A DNA stretch of 8,532 bases from Desulfosporosinus sp. UBA5188 (GTDB lineage Bacteria; Bacillota; Desulfitobacteriia; Desulfitobacteriales; Desulfitobacteriaceae): assembly GCA_002413075.1 (NCBI GenBank), contig DHWG01000007.1, forward strand, positions 1 through 8,532. Reading direction: 5' to 3'. Both the position numbers and the translations under genes were made by a program. The notes under the pieces are model-generated. The model was not told the origin of the DNA. It saw only the letters and a program-made list of their open reading frames with translations, and made no database searches. Every line of letters starts with the position of its first letter. Within the stretch, counting starts at the first letter, position 1. Below are positions 1-6,719 of this stretch, one piece after another.

Positions 1-26
1 CTTAAATCATAATCGCAGGGCAAAAA

Positions 27-41
27 TTCTAATTTCTAGAA
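27..41. promoter_or_regulatory. Candidate activator-binding site upstream of the sigma-54 regulator gene
   Basis: The 15-bp sequence TTCTAATTTCTAGAA is an imperfect inverted repeat (TTCTAA, 3 bases, CTAGAA). It is the exact reverse complement of the 15 bases at 1970-1984 in front of the sdh promoter, and resembles the site at 1939-1953. Its place about 170-185 bases upstream of the regulator start suggests autoregulation by the adjacent activator. The match is seen directly; identity of the binding protein is inferred. AT-rich context raises the chance-match risk, but a full 15-base identity in just the two relevant intergenic regions is notable. Confidence 0.55.
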
Positions 42-132
42 TATAAATTACAAATAATATAAAAAATGGAGATTGTAACGTATTATTCTCAAACTTAAAC
101 GATATCTAGTAATTAATTGAAGGAAGGAGGAG

Positions 133-161
133 ATTAGAACAATAGAAGCGAATATTCTAAT
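133..161. repeat. Inverted repeat ATTAGAA/TTCTAAT in the regulator upstream region
   Basis: Seven-base arms ATTAGAA (133-139) and TTCTAAT (155-161) are perfectly complementary around a 15-base spacer. The arms contain the same half-site words (TTAGAA and TTCTAA) as the putative activator sites at 27-41, 1939-1953 and 1970-1984, but in the opposite order and with wider spacing. The right arm also starts a degraded 15-bp site, TTCTAATAATTAAGA (155-169). It may be an auxiliary site or a weak RNA hairpin in the regulator leader; it could also be chance in AT-rich DNA. Confidence 0.3.
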
Positions 162-197
162 AATTAAGATAAAAATATTAATTTAGGACCTAGCGGT

Positions 198-204
198 AGG
201 AGGG
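198..204 (+). promoter_or_regulatory. Ribosome binding site of the sigma-54 regulator
   Basis: AGGAGGG lies 7 bases before the ATG at 212, ideal spacing, and fixes that start codon. Confidence 0.8.
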
Positions 205-211
205 CGAAATT

Positions 212-1918
212 ATGGTTCGTAAGGTACGCGTGGGTATTGTAGGCATGGGCCAAGGCGGTTCGATCGTCTATAAGACGTTACAAAGTATTGAACATATTGA
301 AATCGGTATGGTCTGTGATCTTTTAGAAAAAACACAGGGAATGAAGATGGCGCGCTTAGACGGAGTGCAGACCTGTGTAACGCTGGAAGCATTTCTAAAG
401 GTTCCAAATCTGGATGTTATTATTGAAGCGACGGGTATTCCTGAAATACAAAAACAAGTGAGACAGAACAAATCAAAGTCCAGCGCCGTGATTGAAGCAC
501 AAGGTGCGAATCTTATGATGTTTATAATAGAAGAGAAGGAAAAACTGTCTGAAATAAAACGCCTAAAAGGTGAACTTGATGCGATCTTGAACTCGGTTCA
601 GGAAGCCATCGAAGTAGCAGGGATTGATGGAGAAATTAAATATGTCAATCCATCGTTTAGTCGCGTCACCTCACTTTCTGCGAGTCAGCGGATCGGGTAC
701 AATGTTTTTGACGTATCTCCTAACGGTGCGTTAGCGAAGTCTCTTAAGACGCATGAACCGGTGTTAGCTCACCGAGCTATGGTTGGAGGAACAAGTGTGG
801 AGGTGATTTCTAATGCCTCCCCTATTGTCGTTGATGGGAACATGGAAGGTGCTGTCGTTGTTTTTCAGCCCATGACGGATATTTATAAGCTCATGGAACA
901 ATTGAAAGCTTCAAATCAAGTCATTGATGAATTGCAGAATCATATCGATCAAATCTCCACGAGTTCCTATACGTTTGATGACTTAATTGGGAGCCATCCT
1001 GAATTTATAAGTGCCCTGGAGTTGGCCCGTAAAGCGGCAAAGGGTAACTCTACTATTCTCATTACTGGAGAATCAGGTACTGGCAAAGAGCTGTTTTCCC
1101 ATGCAATCCATGGCGCAAGTTTGCGCAGGAACAAGCCTTTTATTAAGGTCAACTGTGCGGCAATTCCCGAGACGTTACTCGAAAGTGAATTTTTTGGGCA
1201 TGAAAAGGGAGCCTTCACGGGAGCCGTCAAGACAAAACTTGGCAAGATGGAGTTGGCAAATGGAGGAACGATCTTCTTAGATGAAATTGGAGATATGAAC
1301 CCCTATTTGCAGGCCAAACTTCTGCGCGTTTTACAGGAAATGGAGTTTGAACGGGTTGGCGGGACAAAAACCATCAAAGTGGATGTCCGCGTGATTTCAG
1401 CGACCAATCGTAATTTGCTTGAAATGGCTAAAGAAGGAAATTTTCGAGAAGATCTTTATTACCGGCTCAACGTGCTTGAATTGCGCTTACCACCCCTACG
1501 CAAACATAAAGAAGATATTCCAGCTTATGTACAGTCGCTCATTGCCAAGTTTAACCGCAAGTTTGGTAAACACGTGCTGGGATTGACAGCACGTGCGGAA
1601 GAGTTGTTGATGCAATATAACTGGCCAGGGAATATTCGGGAACTTCAAAATGTGATTGAACGCGCGATGGTTACGGTGGAAGACGATATGATTAACCATA
1701 AACATATGCTTAATTTCGTTGATTCCCAGGACACAATTGAGCAAGAGCAACTGGTCATAGAAATTATGCCCATTGAACAAATGGAAAAGCAAATGATTCA
1801 ATTGGCGATGAAGCGTTATGGAAATTCCATGGAAGGAAAGAAGCTCGCTGCTAAAGCTTTAAGGATATCCCTTGCCACGCTGTATAACAAACTTAAGGCA
1901 ATGTCTTCTAACTTATAA
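212..1918 (+). CDS. Sigma-54-dependent transcriptional activator with N-terminal Rossmann domain and PAS domain
   Basis: A 568-residue bacterial enhancer-binding protein that should remodel sigma-54 RNA polymerase using ATP. Domains in order: a Rossmann-like nucleotide-binding region (about 1-100) with the glycine motif GMGQGG (residues 11-16) and the strand VIIEATGIPE typical of Gfo/Idh-like and related dehydrogenases; a helical linker (about 104-122); a PAS domain (about 120-222); a second helical linker (224-248); the AAA+ domain with Walker A GESGTGKE (286-293), sigma-54 contact loop GAFTGA (333-338), Walker B GTIFLDE (352-358), arginine-rich FREDLYYRLN (411-420) and WPGNIREL (471-478); and a C-terminal Fis-type helix-turn-helix (about 541-562). 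The GAFTGA loop is intact, so it should be a true activator. There is no response-regulator receiver or GAF domain; the Rossmann part is too short to be a full dehydrogenase and is probably a sensor. A consensus sigma-54 promoter immediately downstream, before sdh, points to its target. No sigma-54 promoter is seen before its own gene. Confidence 0.93.
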   Translation: MVRKVRVGIVGMGQGGSIVYKTLQSIEHIEIGMVCDLLEKTQGMKMARLDGVQTCVTLEAFLKVPNLDVIIEATGIPEIQKQVRQNKSKSSAVIEAQGANLMMFIIEEKEKLSEIKRLKGELDAILNSVQEAIEVAGIDGEIKYVNPSFSRVTSLSASQRIGYNVFDVSPNGALAKSLKTHEPVLAHRAMVGGTSVEVISNASPIVVDGNMEGAVVVFQPMTDIYKLMEQLKASNQVIDELQNHIDQISTSSYTFDDLIGSHPEFISALELARKAAKGNSTILITGESGTGKELFSHAIHGASLRRNKPFIKVNCAAIPETLLESEFFGHEKGAFTGAVKTKLGKMELANGGTIFLDEIGDMNPYLQAKLLRVLQEMEFERVGGTKTIKVDVRVISATNRNLLEMAKEGNFREDLYYRLNVLELRLPPLRKHKEDIPAYVQSLIAKFNRKFGKHVLGLTARAEELLMQYNWPGNIRELQNVIERAMVTVEDDMINHKHMLNFVDSQDTIEQEQLVIEIMPIEQMEKQMIQLAMKRYGNSMEGKKLAAKALRISLATLYNKLKAMSSNL

Positions 1919-1938
1919 CCAGGCGTGAAATTTAATAA

Positions 1939-1953
1939 TTCTAAGTATTAGAA
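1939..1953. promoter_or_regulatory. Candidate enhancer site 1 for the sigma-54 activator
   Basis: TTCTAAGTATTAGAA is an inverted repeat with perfect 6-base arms (TTCTAA and TTAGAA) around GTA. It is centred about 219 bases upstream of the predicted sdh transcription start and 31 bases (about three helical turns) from a second copy, an arrangement typical of upstream activator sequences bound by enhancer-binding proteins. That the neighbouring regulator binds it is inferred. Confidence 0.55.
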
Positions 1954-1969
1954 ATTTAGTCTATTCATA

Positions 1970-1984
1970 TTCTAGAAATTAGAA
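1970..1984. promoter_or_regulatory. Candidate enhancer site 2 for the sigma-54 activator
   Basis: TTCTAGAAATTAGAA matches TTCTAA-N3-TTAGAA with one mismatch and is the exact reverse complement of the site at 27-41. It is centred about 188 bases upstream of the predicted sdh start. Together with site 1 it forms a helically phased pair suited to binding an oligomeric activator that loops to the promoter. Confidence 0.55.
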
Positions 1985-2000
1985 ATAGAAGGGCTCATTA

Positions 2001-2039
2001 GAGGGTAAGCCAAGAGAGACCGTTGCTGGCTTTACCCTC
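2001..2039 (+). terminator. Hairpin after the sigma-54 regulator, possible terminator
   Basis: Arms GAGGGTAAGCCA (2001-2012) and TGGCTTTACCCTC (2027-2039) pair along 12 bp with a single bulged T, around a 14-base loop. It follows the regulator stop codon by 82 bases and separates it from the sdh promoter, as a terminator would. The downstream bases (CCTCTGTCTAT) are pyrimidine-rich but lack a real T run, so termination may be weak or factor-assisted. Confidence 0.5.
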
Positions 2040-2104
2040 CCTCTGTCTATAAAAAGGCCTCTGAAAAAACGAGAGTTCATAAGCAATGTCGTAATAATTC
2101 AAAA

Positions 2105-2118
2105 TATTGTCGACAATA
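2105..2118. promoter_or_regulatory. 14-bp perfect palindrome just upstream of the sdh promoter
   Basis: TATTGTCGACAATA is a perfect palindrome ending 20 bases before the -24 element of the sigma-54 promoter. A related word, ATGTCGTAATA, starts 21 bases earlier at 2086, so the core TGTCG repeats at a two-helical-turn distance (2087 and 2108). The location fits an operator for a second regulator that could block activator looping or polymerase binding. The TGTCGA core loosely resembles a Spo0A box (TGTCGAA), but neither copy is a full match. Confidence 0.4.
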
Positions 2119-2138
2119 CACGCTGTTCAACCTAATCT

Positions 2139-2153
2139 TGGCACAGGGATTGC
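2139..2153 (+). promoter_or_regulatory. Sigma-54 (-24/-12) promoter of the sdh operon
   Basis: TGGCAC (2139-2144), five bases, TTGC (2150-2153) matches the sigma-54 consensus TGGCAC-N5-TTGC at every defined position. The -24 GG and -12 GC have correct spacing. Transcription should begin near 2165-2166, giving a leader of about 34 bases before the ATG at 2199. A sigma-54 activator is encoded just upstream in the same direction. Confidence 0.88.
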
Positions 2154-2198
2154 TAGTTGTTAAGTATTAAGAGGTTGAGAGGAGAGGACCAGAGATTT

Positions 2199-2801
2199 AT
2201 GAGTACGACACAAAAGCCTTATCATTTTCTAATTCGTAGAGCCCATTCTTTATTAGGATTAGTGCCGATCGGCCTATTTTTAACCTTTCACATGGTTCTG
2301 AATTTATCCGCCCGAGGGGGGCCAGAGGTGTATGACAAAGTTATTGCTACTATGCAAGGGTTTCCGGGAATTTTCATCATTGAGCTTGTTGTCATCTTTA
2401 TTCCTATTGCCGTTCACGCCATATATGGAACATGGGTGGTCTATAGCGGACAAAGCAATGTTTTAAGGTATAAGTACGCTCGGAATTGGTTCTATATAAT
2501 CCAACGAATTTCCGGTCTGTATACTTTGGTTTTTATTACGATTCACGTTTATCTTATGCGTTTTAGCGAGGCGAATTTCGCAGCACTATCAGAATTTCTA
2601 AGGCAGCCTGTCGGATTGGTTTTCTATACTTTGGGCGTGATCTTTGCAATTTTCCATTTCGTCAACGGCCTATGGGCCTTTGCCATCACGTGGGGTATCA
2701 CGATTGGACCACATTCCCAAAAAATATGGTTATATGCCTTGGTGGTCGTTTTCATACTGTTATCGGGGATTGGTTTAGCTAATATTTCAGCCTTCCTATA
2801 G
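2199..2801 (+). CDS. sdhC: Succinate dehydrogenase/fumarate reductase cytochrome b subunit (b558 type)
   Basis: A 200-residue membrane anchor that carries electrons between the iron-sulfur subunit and menaquinone. About five hydrophobic segments are visible (roughly 15-33, 57-80, 100-120, 137-162, 173-195). Histidines 31, 73, 116 and 153 fall one in each of the first four segments, matching the axial-ligand pattern of the two-heme Bacillus subtilis SdhC family, so a di-heme cytochrome is expected. Length is normal for that family, in which one subunit replaces the separate SdhC and SdhD anchors. The ATG at 2199 is chosen over an in-frame TTG at 2157 because the predicted transcription start lies after 2157; the purine-rich AGGAGAGG (2180-2187) serves as ribosome binding site. 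It is the first gene of the sdh block. Whether the complex works as dehydrogenase or fumarate reductase cannot be decided from this subunit. Confidence 0.92.
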   Translation: MSTTQKPYHFLIRRAHSLLGLVPIGLFLTFHMVLNLSARGGPEVYDKVIATMQGFPGIFIIELVVIFIPIAVHAIYGTWVVYSGQSNVLRYKYARNWFYIIQRISGLYTLVFITIHVYLMRFSEANFAALSEFLRQPVGLVFYTLGVIFAIFHFVNGLWAFAITWGITIGPHSQKIWLYALVVVFILLSGIGLANISAFL

Positions 2802-2868
2802 TCGAAGCAGAAGCAACCTAAGAAAACAGTCTTACAATAAGAACTAAGATTTTAGGAGGGTCAAAGGG

Positions 2869-4593
2869 ATGAGCAAAGTCATCGTAGTAGGAGGCGGCCT
2901 TGCTGGGCTGATGGCAACAATCAAGATGGCCGAAGCCGGTACGCACGTCGACTTATTTTCTTTAGTACCAGTTAAACGTTCACACTCGGTATGCGCTCAG
3001 GGCGGCATTAACGGAGCCGTTAATACCAAAGGAGAAGGAGACTCTCCGTGGCTTCATTTTGATGATACGGTGTATGGTGGTGATTTTCTGGCCAATCAAC
3101 CGCCTGTAAAAGCCATGTGTGATGAAGCACCAGGGATTATTCACTTGATGGATCGGATGGGCGTTATGTTTAGTCGTACGCCGGAAGGATTACTCGATTT
3201 CCGGCGTTTTGGAGGGACAAAATTTTGCAGAACTGCTTTTGCAGGGGCTACCACCGGACAGCAACTTCTCTATGCACTCGATGAGCAAGTTCGGCGTTAT
3301 GAAGTTGAAGGAATGGTACAAAAATTTGAACAGTGGGAATTGCTCTCTACTGTGATCGATGAAGGTACGTGTAAAGGGATTGTCGCTCAAGACTTACGAA
3401 CGATGAGCATTAAGTCGTTTGCTGCGGACGCAGTAATTATTGCCACTGGCGGGCTGGGTGCGGTCTTTGGTAAAAGCACGAATTCGACGATTTGTACGGG
3501 AAGCGCGACATCAGCGTTGTACCAACAAGGCGCAAAATATGCCAATGGAGAGTTTATCCAGATTCACCCCACCGCTATCCCTGGTGATGACAAGCTCAGA
3601 CTGATGTCTGAATCAGCCCGTGGTGAAGGAGGACGCATCTGGACCTATAAAGATGGAAAACCTTGGTATTTTCTCGAGGAGATGTTTCCGGACTATGGAA
3701 ACCTGGTTCCTCGTGATATTGCCACACGGGCTATTTATGAAGTGGTCTTTGACCAAGGTCTTGGGCTTAATGGGGAAAACATGGTGTACCTCGATCTGTC
3801 ACATATTGATCCGGAGGTTTTACAACGTAAGCTTGGTGGAATCATAGAAATCTATGAAAAGTTCGTGGGTGATGATCCGAAAAAAGTCCCCATGCGGATT
3901 TTCCCTGCCGTTCACTATTCCATGGGTGGACTGTGGGTCGATTACGACCAGATGACGAATATTCCAGGACTTTTTGCGGCTGGAGAATGTGAATACCAAT
4001 ATCATGGGGCAAACCGTCTTGGCGCGAATTCACTGCTTTCGGCAATCTATGGGGGAATGGTTGCAGGACCTAAAGTAATGGAGTTCATTAAGAAGAACAA
4101 AATTCAAACCCCAAGCGATAAGGATGCAGTCTTTATCAAAGAGAAGGATATTCAAGACCAGAAATGGGCCAAGATTATGGCAATGAAGGGCAATGAAAAT
4201 CCCTATCTTCTCCACAAAGAACTTGGTGACATTATGACGTTGAATGTGACGGTCGTACGCTACAACGCTAAACTTGCAGAAACAGACGTTGTACTTCAGG
4301 CGCTTATGAAACGCTGGCATAATATTGGCAGAAGCGATCAACTTGAATGGGGAACCCAGGAGGGAACGTTCATCCGCCAGCTGTGGAACATGTTGGAACT
4401 GGCAAGAGTGATTACTTTGGGAGCCTTACGCCGCAATGAAAGCAGGGGCGGCCATTATAAGCCAGAGTATCCGGAGCGTGATGATGAGAACTTCTTAAAA
4501 ACAACGATTGCCAATTGGACGTCCAGCGGTCCTGAACTTAGCTATGAAGCCGTTGACGTATCCTTGATTACACCGCGTGCGCGCCATTATTAA
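2869..4593 (+). CDS. sdhA: Succinate dehydrogenase/fumarate reductase flavoprotein subunit
   Basis: The 574-residue catalytic subunit that interconverts succinate and fumarate at a covalently bound FAD on the cytoplasmic face. The N-terminal FAD motif VVGGGLAG (residues 6-13) begins the Rossmann fold. RSHSVCAQGG (37-46) contains His39, the expected site of covalent FAD attachment. Active-site elements are HPTAI (His233), SARGEGG (249-255), PRDIATRA with Arg282 as probable proton-transfer residue, HYSMGG (His349) and GANRLGANSLL with Arg383. The C-terminal RRNESRGGHYKPEYPERDD (521-539) is typical of the family. Length is normal, with no damage seen. Ribosome binding site AGGAGGG (2854-2860) lies 8 bases from the ATG. 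It follows the cytochrome gene by 67 bases without an obvious terminator and precedes the iron-sulfur subunit by 28 bases, giving the C-A-B order of Bacillus. Confidence 0.96.
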   Translation: MSKVIVVGGGLAGLMATIKMAEAGTHVDLFSLVPVKRSHSVCAQGGINGAVNTKGEGDSPWLHFDDTVYGGDFLANQPPVKAMCDEAPGIIHLMDRMGVMFSRTPEGLLDFRRFGGTKFCRTAFAGATTGQQLLYALDEQVRRYEVEGMVQKFEQWELLSTVIDEGTCKGIVAQDLRTMSIKSFAADAVIIATGGLGAVFGKSTNSTICTGSATSALYQQGAKYANGEFIQIHPTAIPGDDKLRLMSESARGEGGRIWTYKDGKPWYFLEEMFPDYGNLVPRDIATRAIYEVVFDQGLGLNGENMVYLDLSHIDPEVLQRKLGGIIEIYEKFVGDDPKKVPMRIFPAVHYSMGGLWVDYDQMTNIPGLFAAGECEYQYHGANRLGANSLLSAIYGGMVAGPKVMEFIKKNKIQTPSDKDAVFIKEKDIQDQKWAKIMAMKGNENPYLLHKELGDIMTLNVTVVRYNAKLAETDVVLQALMKRWHNIGRSDQLEWGTQEGTFIRQLWNMLELARVITLGALRRNESRGGHYKPEYPERDDENFLKTTIANWTSSGPELSYEAVDVSLITPRARHY

Positions 4594-4604
4594 GAGAGAA
4601 AAGT

Positions 4605-4613
4605 AGGAGGTGA
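4605..4613 (+). promoter_or_regulatory. Ribosome binding site deciding the sdhB start
   Basis: AGGAGGTGA is a near-perfect anti-16S complement, 8 bases before the ATG at 4622. An in-frame GTG at 4610 lies inside this site and so cannot be the start served by it. Confidence 0.8.
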
Positions 4614-4621
4614 ATAAAAGA

Positions 4622-5374
4622 ATGGCTGAACAAAAAACAATACATTTAAAAATTCGTCGTCAAGACGATCCTGATAAGCCAAGTCGTTGGGAAGCGTTTA
4701 ATATTCCCTATCGAGAGAAATTAAATGTTATTTCTTGTTTAATGGAAATTCAGAAAAATCCGGTAACCGCGGAGGGGAAGAAGACAACCCCCGTGGTTTG
4801 GGAATGTAATTGTCTAGAGGAAGTCTGCGGAGCTTGCACGATGAATATTAATGGACAAGGGAAACAAGCTTGCTCTGCTTTAATAGATCACTTGGAACAG
4901 CCGATTGTCCTTGAACCGCTGACAAAATTCCCATTGGTACGGGATCTCATGGTTGACCGGCAAATCATGTTTGATCACCTGAAAACAGTCCATGCTTGGA
5001 TTCCAATTGATGGGACTTATAATTTGGGATCCGGCCCGCGTATGTCAGAAGTGAAACGCCAGTGGGCCTACGAATTGTCAAAGTGTATGACCTGTGGATG
5101 TTGTATGGAAGCATGTCCACAAGTGAATTCACGCTCGAAATTTATTGGACCCTCTGCTATTTCTCAAGCCCGGCTTTTTAATGCCCATCCGACCGGAGAA
5201 ATGAATAAACACGAACGGTTGGCGCCGTTACTCGATGAAGGTGGGATTGCCGATTGTGGCAATTCTCAAAACTGCGTTCGTGCCTGTCCGAAGGACATTC
5301 CTTTGACGACAAGCTTGGCCGACTTAAACCGTGAAACCAATAAATTTGCACTGAGTCGTTGGCTCCGAAAATAG
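4622..5374 (+). CDS. sdhB: Succinate dehydrogenase/fumarate reductase iron-sulfur subunit
   Basis: A 250-residue electron-transfer subunit linking FAD to the membrane cytochrome. Its N-terminal ferredoxin domain binds [2Fe-2S] through Cys64, Cys69, Cys72 and Cys84 (CLEEVCGAC then a later Cys); an additional Cys62 sits nearby. The C-terminal domain has CMTCGCCMEACP (155-166) and DCGNSQNCVRACPKD (211-225). By analogy with the family, Cys155, Cys158, Cys161 and Cys222 hold [4Fe-4S], and Cys165, Cys212 and Cys218 hold [3Fe-4S]. All cluster ligands are present, so the three-cluster relay should be intact. The start is ATG 4622; the in-frame GTG at 4610 would add four residues but overlaps the ribosome binding site. 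It is the third member of the sdh set, and the malic enzyme follows 52 bases later. Confidence 0.95.
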   Translation: MAEQKTIHLKIRRQDDPDKPSRWEAFNIPYREKLNVISCLMEIQKNPVTAEGKKTTPVVWECNCLEEVCGACTMNINGQGKQACSALIDHLEQPIVLEPLTKFPLVRDLMVDRQIMFDHLKTVHAWIPIDGTYNLGSGPRMSEVKRQWAYELSKCMTCGCCMEACPQVNSRSKFIGPSAISQARLFNAHPTGEMNKHERLAPLLDEGGIADCGNSQNCVRACPKDIPLTTSLADLNRETNKFALSRWLRK

Positions 5375-5426
5375 CCCAACACGAAATTTTGTCAACGTAA
5401 AATATTTCAAAAGGAGATTAGACGAT

Positions 5427-6656
5427 ATGGGAACACTAAGAGAAGACGCTTTAGCCTTACACCGAGACAATATCGGGAAATTGGAAGTTCACAGCAAAGT
5501 TCCAGTCCGTAATAGTCGAGATTTATCCTTGGCTTACTCTCCCGGAGTGGCTGAACCTTGCTTAGATATTGAGAAAGATAAAGATTTAGCGTATGTTTAC
5601 ACCAACAAGGGCAATTTTGTGGCCATAGTCTCGAATGGAACGGCTGTCCTTGGTCTGGGAAATATTGGAGCACTGGCTTCCTTGCCCGTCATGGAAGGGA
5701 AATCTATACTCTTCAAGACGTTTGCTGGAGTTGATGCCTTTCCGATTTGCTTAGATACAGAAGATATTGAAAAAGTGATTGAGACGGTTAAGCTCATGGA
5801 GCCAACCTTTGGTGGAATTAATTTGGAAGACATCAGTGCACCGGCATGCTTCGAAATTGAGGAGCGTCTGAAAAAGGAAATGAACATTCCTGTGTTCCAT
5901 GACGATCAACACGGCACGGCCATCGTAGTCATGGCGGGAATGATTAACGCGCTTAAAGTGGTTGGCAAATCCTTAGATAGCATTCGTGTTGTCACCAACG
6001 GTGCAGGTGCTGCCGGTATGGCGATTATTAAATTGCTCATGAGCATGGGCGTTAAAAACGTGATTATGTGTGATACCAAGGGTGCGATCTATACAGGACG
6101 ACCTGTAGGGATGAACAAATCGAAAGACGCAATCGCCAAAGTCACCAACCCTCAGAGGCTGATGGGTTCTCTCGCAGAGGCCATGGTTGGAGCAGACGTC
6201 TTCATCGGCGTTTCTGCAGCCAAGACGGTGACTCCTGAGATGATCAAAGCCATGGCTAAAGATCCAATTATCTTTGCTATGGCAAACCCTGTTCCGGAGA
6301 TTATGCCTGATCTGGCCAAAGAGGCCGGAGCTAAAGTTATTGGAACCGGACGTTCGGATTTTCCAAACCAAGTCAACAACGTTTCGGCTTTTCCTGGTAT
6401 TTTCCGCGGCGCACTGGATGTTCGCGCCTCTCAAATTAATGAAGCAATGAAAATCGCTGCAGCTTATGCGATTGCAAGCTTGGTCAGTGATGAAGAGCGT
6501 AATGCAGACTATGTCATCCCCAAGGCTTTCGATCCTCGCGTTGCTCCAGCTGTGGCGGCTGCAGTCGCCCAAGCGGCTATGGACAGTGGAGTCGCTAGGA
6601 TAACCGTTGATCCTGAAGAAATATCCAAGAAAGTATGGGCGATTCGCCCAGAGTAG
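5427..6656 (+). CDS. NAD(P)-dependent malic enzyme (malate to pyruvate and CO2)
   Basis: A 409-residue malic enzyme of the short bacterial type, catalysing oxidative decarboxylation of malate in the cytoplasm. Visible features: AYSPGVAEPC (36-45) with probable catalytic Tyr37; EGKSILFK with probable catalytic Lys92; NLEDISAP (132-139) and FHDDQHGTA (157-165) supplying metal-binding acids; a Rossmann motif NGAGAAG (191-197) with Asp216 at the end of the next strand; and ANPVPEIMP (286-294). Cofactor preference for NAD or NADP cannot be settled by eye. Ribosome binding site AAGGAG (5411-5416) is 10 bases before the ATG. No terminator or convincing promoter is seen in the 52-base gap after sdhB, so co-transcription from the sdh sigma-54 promoter is likely, connecting succinate, fumarate and malate to pyruvate. 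It lacks the C-terminal phosphotransacetylase-like extension of long MaeB proteins. Confidence 0.93.
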   Translation: MGTLREDALALHRDNIGKLEVHSKVPVRNSRDLSLAYSPGVAEPCLDIEKDKDLAYVYTNKGNFVAIVSNGTAVLGLGNIGALASLPVMEGKSILFKTFAGVDAFPICLDTEDIEKVIETVKLMEPTFGGINLEDISAPACFEIEERLKKEMNIPVFHDDQHGTAIVVMAGMINALKVVGKSLDSIRVVTNGAGAAGMAIIKLLMSMGVKNVIMCDTKGAIYTGRPVGMNKSKDAIAKVTNPQRLMGSLAEAMVGADVFIGVSAAKTVTPEMIKAMAKDPIIFAMANPVPEIMPDLAKEAGAKVIGTGRSDFPNQVNNVSAFPGIFRGALDVRASQINEAMKIAAAYAIASLVSDEERNADYVIPKAFDPRVAPAVAAAVAQAAMDSGVARITVDPEEISKKVWAIRPE

Positions 6657-6668
6657 GCATATGATCAA

Positions 6669-6719
6669 TAGACACTAGAAAGGGATTAGCCAACTTGGCT
6701 AATCCCTTTCTAGTGTCTA
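6669..6719. terminator. Very strong hairpin at the convergent gene junction
   Basis: Perfect 24-bp arms (6669-6692 and 6696-6719) surround a 3-base ACT loop. The sequence sits 12 bases past the malic enzyme stop codon and between convergent genes, so it probably ends transcription from the left and perhaps both directions. No clean T run follows on either strand, which is unusual for a classic intrinsic terminator; the stem may instead stabilise the 3' end. Confidence 0.7.

Noticed and set aside
1..211. Sigma-54 promoter for the activator gene
   Set aside because: No GG-N10-GC arrangement with consensus flanks was found on the plus strand in this stretch, and no sigma-A promoter was convincing either.
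2157..2198. In-frame TTG start giving sdhC 14 extra residues
   Set aside because: It lies before the predicted transcription start of the sigma-54 promoter (about 2165), and the extra residues do not fit the cytochrome b family; ATG 2199 has a ribosome binding site.
4610..4621. GTG start for sdhB four codons upstream
   Set aside because: It is part of the AGGAGGTGA ribosome binding site, which is ideally spaced for the ATG at 4622.
5973..6668. 231-codon open frame on the minus strand
   Set aside because: It lies opposite the well-supported malic enzyme, is rich in His, Arg, Cys and Asn as antisense frames are, and has no recognisable domain.
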